From Pseudomonadota bacterium (lineage in GTDB: Bacteria > Pseudomonadota > Alphaproteobacteria > Rhizobiales > Xanthobacteraceae): 7,339 nucleotides of DNA. The translations under genes and the position numbers were made by a program. Below the pieces are notes generated by a model. It was not told where the DNA came from, did no database searches, and was given only the letters and a program-made list of their open reading frames with translations. The stretch is from NCBI GenBank assembly GCA_023433965.1, contig JAEYTQ010000221.1:1-7339 (forward strand). The letters run 5' to 3'. Shown here piece by piece: positions 6,318-7,339 of the stretch. Numbering within the stretch: the first letter of the stretch is position 1; each line of letters begins with the position of its first letter.

Positions 6318-6650
6318 TCAGTTCAGCGACGGATTGCGCGGGCGATAGCCGCCGGCCTTGTCCTTGATGAAGATCTCGGCGACCTGGGAGTGGCGGACCG
6401 GCTCGCCGGAATCGTCCGGCAGCAGGTTCTGCTCGGAGACGTAAGCGACGTATTCCGAGTCCGCATTCTCCGCGAGCAGGTGATAGAACGGCTGGTCCTT
6501 GTGGGGCCGCACCTCCTCGGGGATCGACAACCACCACTCCTCGGTATTGTTGAACTCCGGATCGATGTCGAAAATCACCCCCCGGAACGAGAAGATCCGG
6601 TGGCGAACGACCTGGCCGATCTGAAATTTGGCGGTTCGCGCTTTGATCAT
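6318..6650 (-). CDS. hspQ: Heat shock protein HspQ (YccV family)
   Basis: A 110-residue cytoplasmic protein, the usual size for HspQ, a small single-domain family also described as hemimethylated-DNA-binding YccV. In enterobacteria it is a heat-shock protein that affects DnaA stability and is reported to act with the Lon protease as a specificity-enhancing factor. Family signatures run through the whole protein: FQIGQVVRHRIFSFRGVIFDI (9-29), DPEFNNTEEWW (30-40), IPEEVRPHKDQPFYHLLAEN (43-62) and YVAYVSEQNLLPD (67-79). The C-terminus (AEIFIKDKAGGYRPRNPSLN) is a modest extension typical of alphaproteobacterial members, from recall. Start ATG 6650-6648 gives the full N-terminal strand; a GGGGA lies directly before it, closer than normal for a Shine-Dalgarno. 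The promoter must lie in the 106-base gap to the divergent transporter gene. I could not identify a sigma-32-type promoter there, so heat induction is not supported by visible sequence. Confidence 0.97.
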   Translation of the reverse strand: MIKARTAKFQIGQVVRHRIFSFRGVIFDIDPEFNNTEEWWLSIPEEVRPHKDQPFYHLLAENADSEYVAYVSEQNLLPDDSGEPVRHSQVAEIFIKDKAGGYRPRNPSLN

Positions 6651-6756
6651 TCCCCGTCGATAGACCAGGATTGTGGCCGATGCTAGTGGGCTTATCGGGA
6701 ATTAACCTTCGCTTCCGTGGCGGATAGCTCCGAAATCTTCAGAAAACACTTCATCA
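6651..6756. promoter_or_regulatory. Divergent intergenic region between hspQ and AEC transporter gene
   Basis: These 106 bases are less GC-rich than the flanking genes, especially around 6699-6756, and must carry the starts of both divergent transcripts. I see no CTTGAAA/CCCCAT heat-shock pair on the hspQ strand and no convincing -35/-10 pair on the other. A TTGTGG at 6671-6676 followed after 16 bases by TATCGG (6693-6698) is only a weak candidate for the transporter gene. Confidence 0.35.
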
Positions 6757-7339
6757 ATGGTCGATATCCTCAATCTGGCTCTCCCTTATTTCGGCTTGAT
6801 CTTTGTCGGCTTCGCCTGCGGCAAGACCAAGTCCCTGCCGGAATCGGGTCTCGCCTGGATGAACTTCTTCCTGCTTTATGTGTCGCTGCCAGCGCTGCTG
6901 TTTGCGATCATGTCGAAGACGCCGTTTTCGGAATTGAACAACCCGCCGTTCCTGGTGGCGACCACGGTGGCGACGGTGGCCGCGTTCACCCTGGCTCTCG
7001 TGGTCGGCAAGCTGCTGGGACGGCTGACGCTGCGCGAGGCGACGCTCGCGGGCCTCTCCGGCGGCTACGGCAATATCGGTTATATGGGGCCAGGGCTGGC
7101 ACTCGCGGTGCTCGGGCCGAAGGCGGCGGCGCCGACCGCGCTGATCTTCTGCTGCGACAGCATTTTCCTGTTCACGATCGTGCCGCTCCTGATCGAACTT
7201 TCCGACCGGGACCATCCCTCGCTGGTCCACGCCTTCGGCGTGGTGCTGAAGCAGATCGTGCTCAATCCGCTGATCATGTCGGCCTGCTTCGGCGCGGCGG
7301 TTGCGGCGCTGCATATCGAGGTGCCGGTCGCGCTCGACC
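6757..7339 (+). CDS. AEC-family (auxin efflux carrier-like) membrane transporter, 5' part
   Basis: The frame is open from ATG 6757 to the window edge: 194 residues of a protein usually about 310-320 long, so the C-terminal third is missing. AEC proteins are inner-membrane secondary carriers with ten predicted helices. Bacterial members such as malonate or malate carriers move small organic acids, and the plant-hormone name does not imply auxin transport. Visible hydrophobic segments start at about residues 6 (LALPYFGLIFVGFACG), 34 (WMNFFLLYVSLPALLFAI), 65 (FLVATTVATVAAFTLALVVG), 104 (GYGNIGYMGPGLALAVLG), 123 (APTALIFCCDSIFLFTIVPL) and 165 (IVLNPLIMSACFGAAVAAL). The SGGYGNIGYMGPGLA run corresponds to the conserved N.G..G.PL motif in the fourth helix, and YVSLPALLF to the family's FFLP.L.F pattern. 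Substrate cannot be told from this part. No good Shine-Dalgarno is visible before the start. The protein begins directly with the first helix, as is normal for the family. Confidence 0.93.
   Translation, partial: MVDILNLALPYFGLIFVGFACGKTKSLPESGLAWMNFFLLYVSLPALLFAIMSKTPFSELNNPPFLVATTVATVAAFTLALVVGKLLGRLTLREATLAGLSGGYGNIGYMGPGLALAVLGPKAAAPTALIFCCDSIFLFTIVPLLIELSDRDHPSLVHAFGVVLKQIVLNPLIMSACFGAAVAALHIEVPVALD

Noticed and set aside
5317..6537. 406-codon open frame on the - strand covering ialB and part of hspQ
   Set aside because: It overlaps two well-supported genes. Its Leu/Gly/Arg-rich repeats are just the complement of the Pro/Ala/Lys codons, and it would cross the bidirectional terminator.
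6754..7314. 186-codon open frame on the - strand at the right end
   Set aside because: It is the antisense of the AEC transporter, whose + strand translation shows clear membrane helices and the family motif. The shadow is Arg/Gln/His-rich with no pattern.

Overview
This window looks like chromosomal DNA from a high-GC alphaproteobacterium, most likely Bradyrhizobium or a close relative in the Nitrobacteraceae. The evidence is the strong G/C bias at third codon positions, the family mix (Mfd, IalB-family secreted protein, HspQ, YejA-type binding protein) and a paired palindromic intergenic repeat of a style I associate with Bradyrhizobium. The genus is inferred from recall, not from a search. 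No tRNA, rRNA, CRISPR array, phage or transposase gene is visible, and gene spacing is tight and ordinary.

Layout. Positions 1-375 hold the C-terminal end of the transcription-repair coupling factor Mfd on the + strand. A 113-base gap follows, containing two inverted copies of a GTGGGCA/TGCCCAC palindrome. Three genes on the - strand follow, read right to left. First is a YejA-like periplasmic oligopeptide-binding protein (ATG at 5161, end 3305). Four bases later comes a protein with the fold of an acyl-CoA synthetase (3300-1798). After 85 bases comes a receiver-receiver-GGDEF-like protein resembling PleD (1712-489). A 260-base divergent intergenic region separates this group from an IalB-family secreted protein on the + strand (5422-6240). 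That gene ends in a strong terminator that probably also serves hspQ, which converges on it from the - strand (6650-6318). A 106-base divergent region leads to the 5' part of an AEC-family membrane transporter (6757 to the window edge).

How the genes relate. The one likely operon is the leftward group of three, with the first two genes almost certainly co-transcribed. Its most unusual property is that both downstream products look like pseudoenzymes. The synthetase-like protein lacks the ATP-binding P-loop, the ribose-binding Asp and the C-terminal catalytic Lys. The PleD-like protein lacks phospho-acceptor Asp residues and the GGDEF signature. Both have full-length intact reading frames, so they look retained rather than decaying. 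This is the best candidate for something undescribed here, but a link to the peptide-binding protein rests only on gene order. The other genes are ordinary housekeeping or envelope functions.
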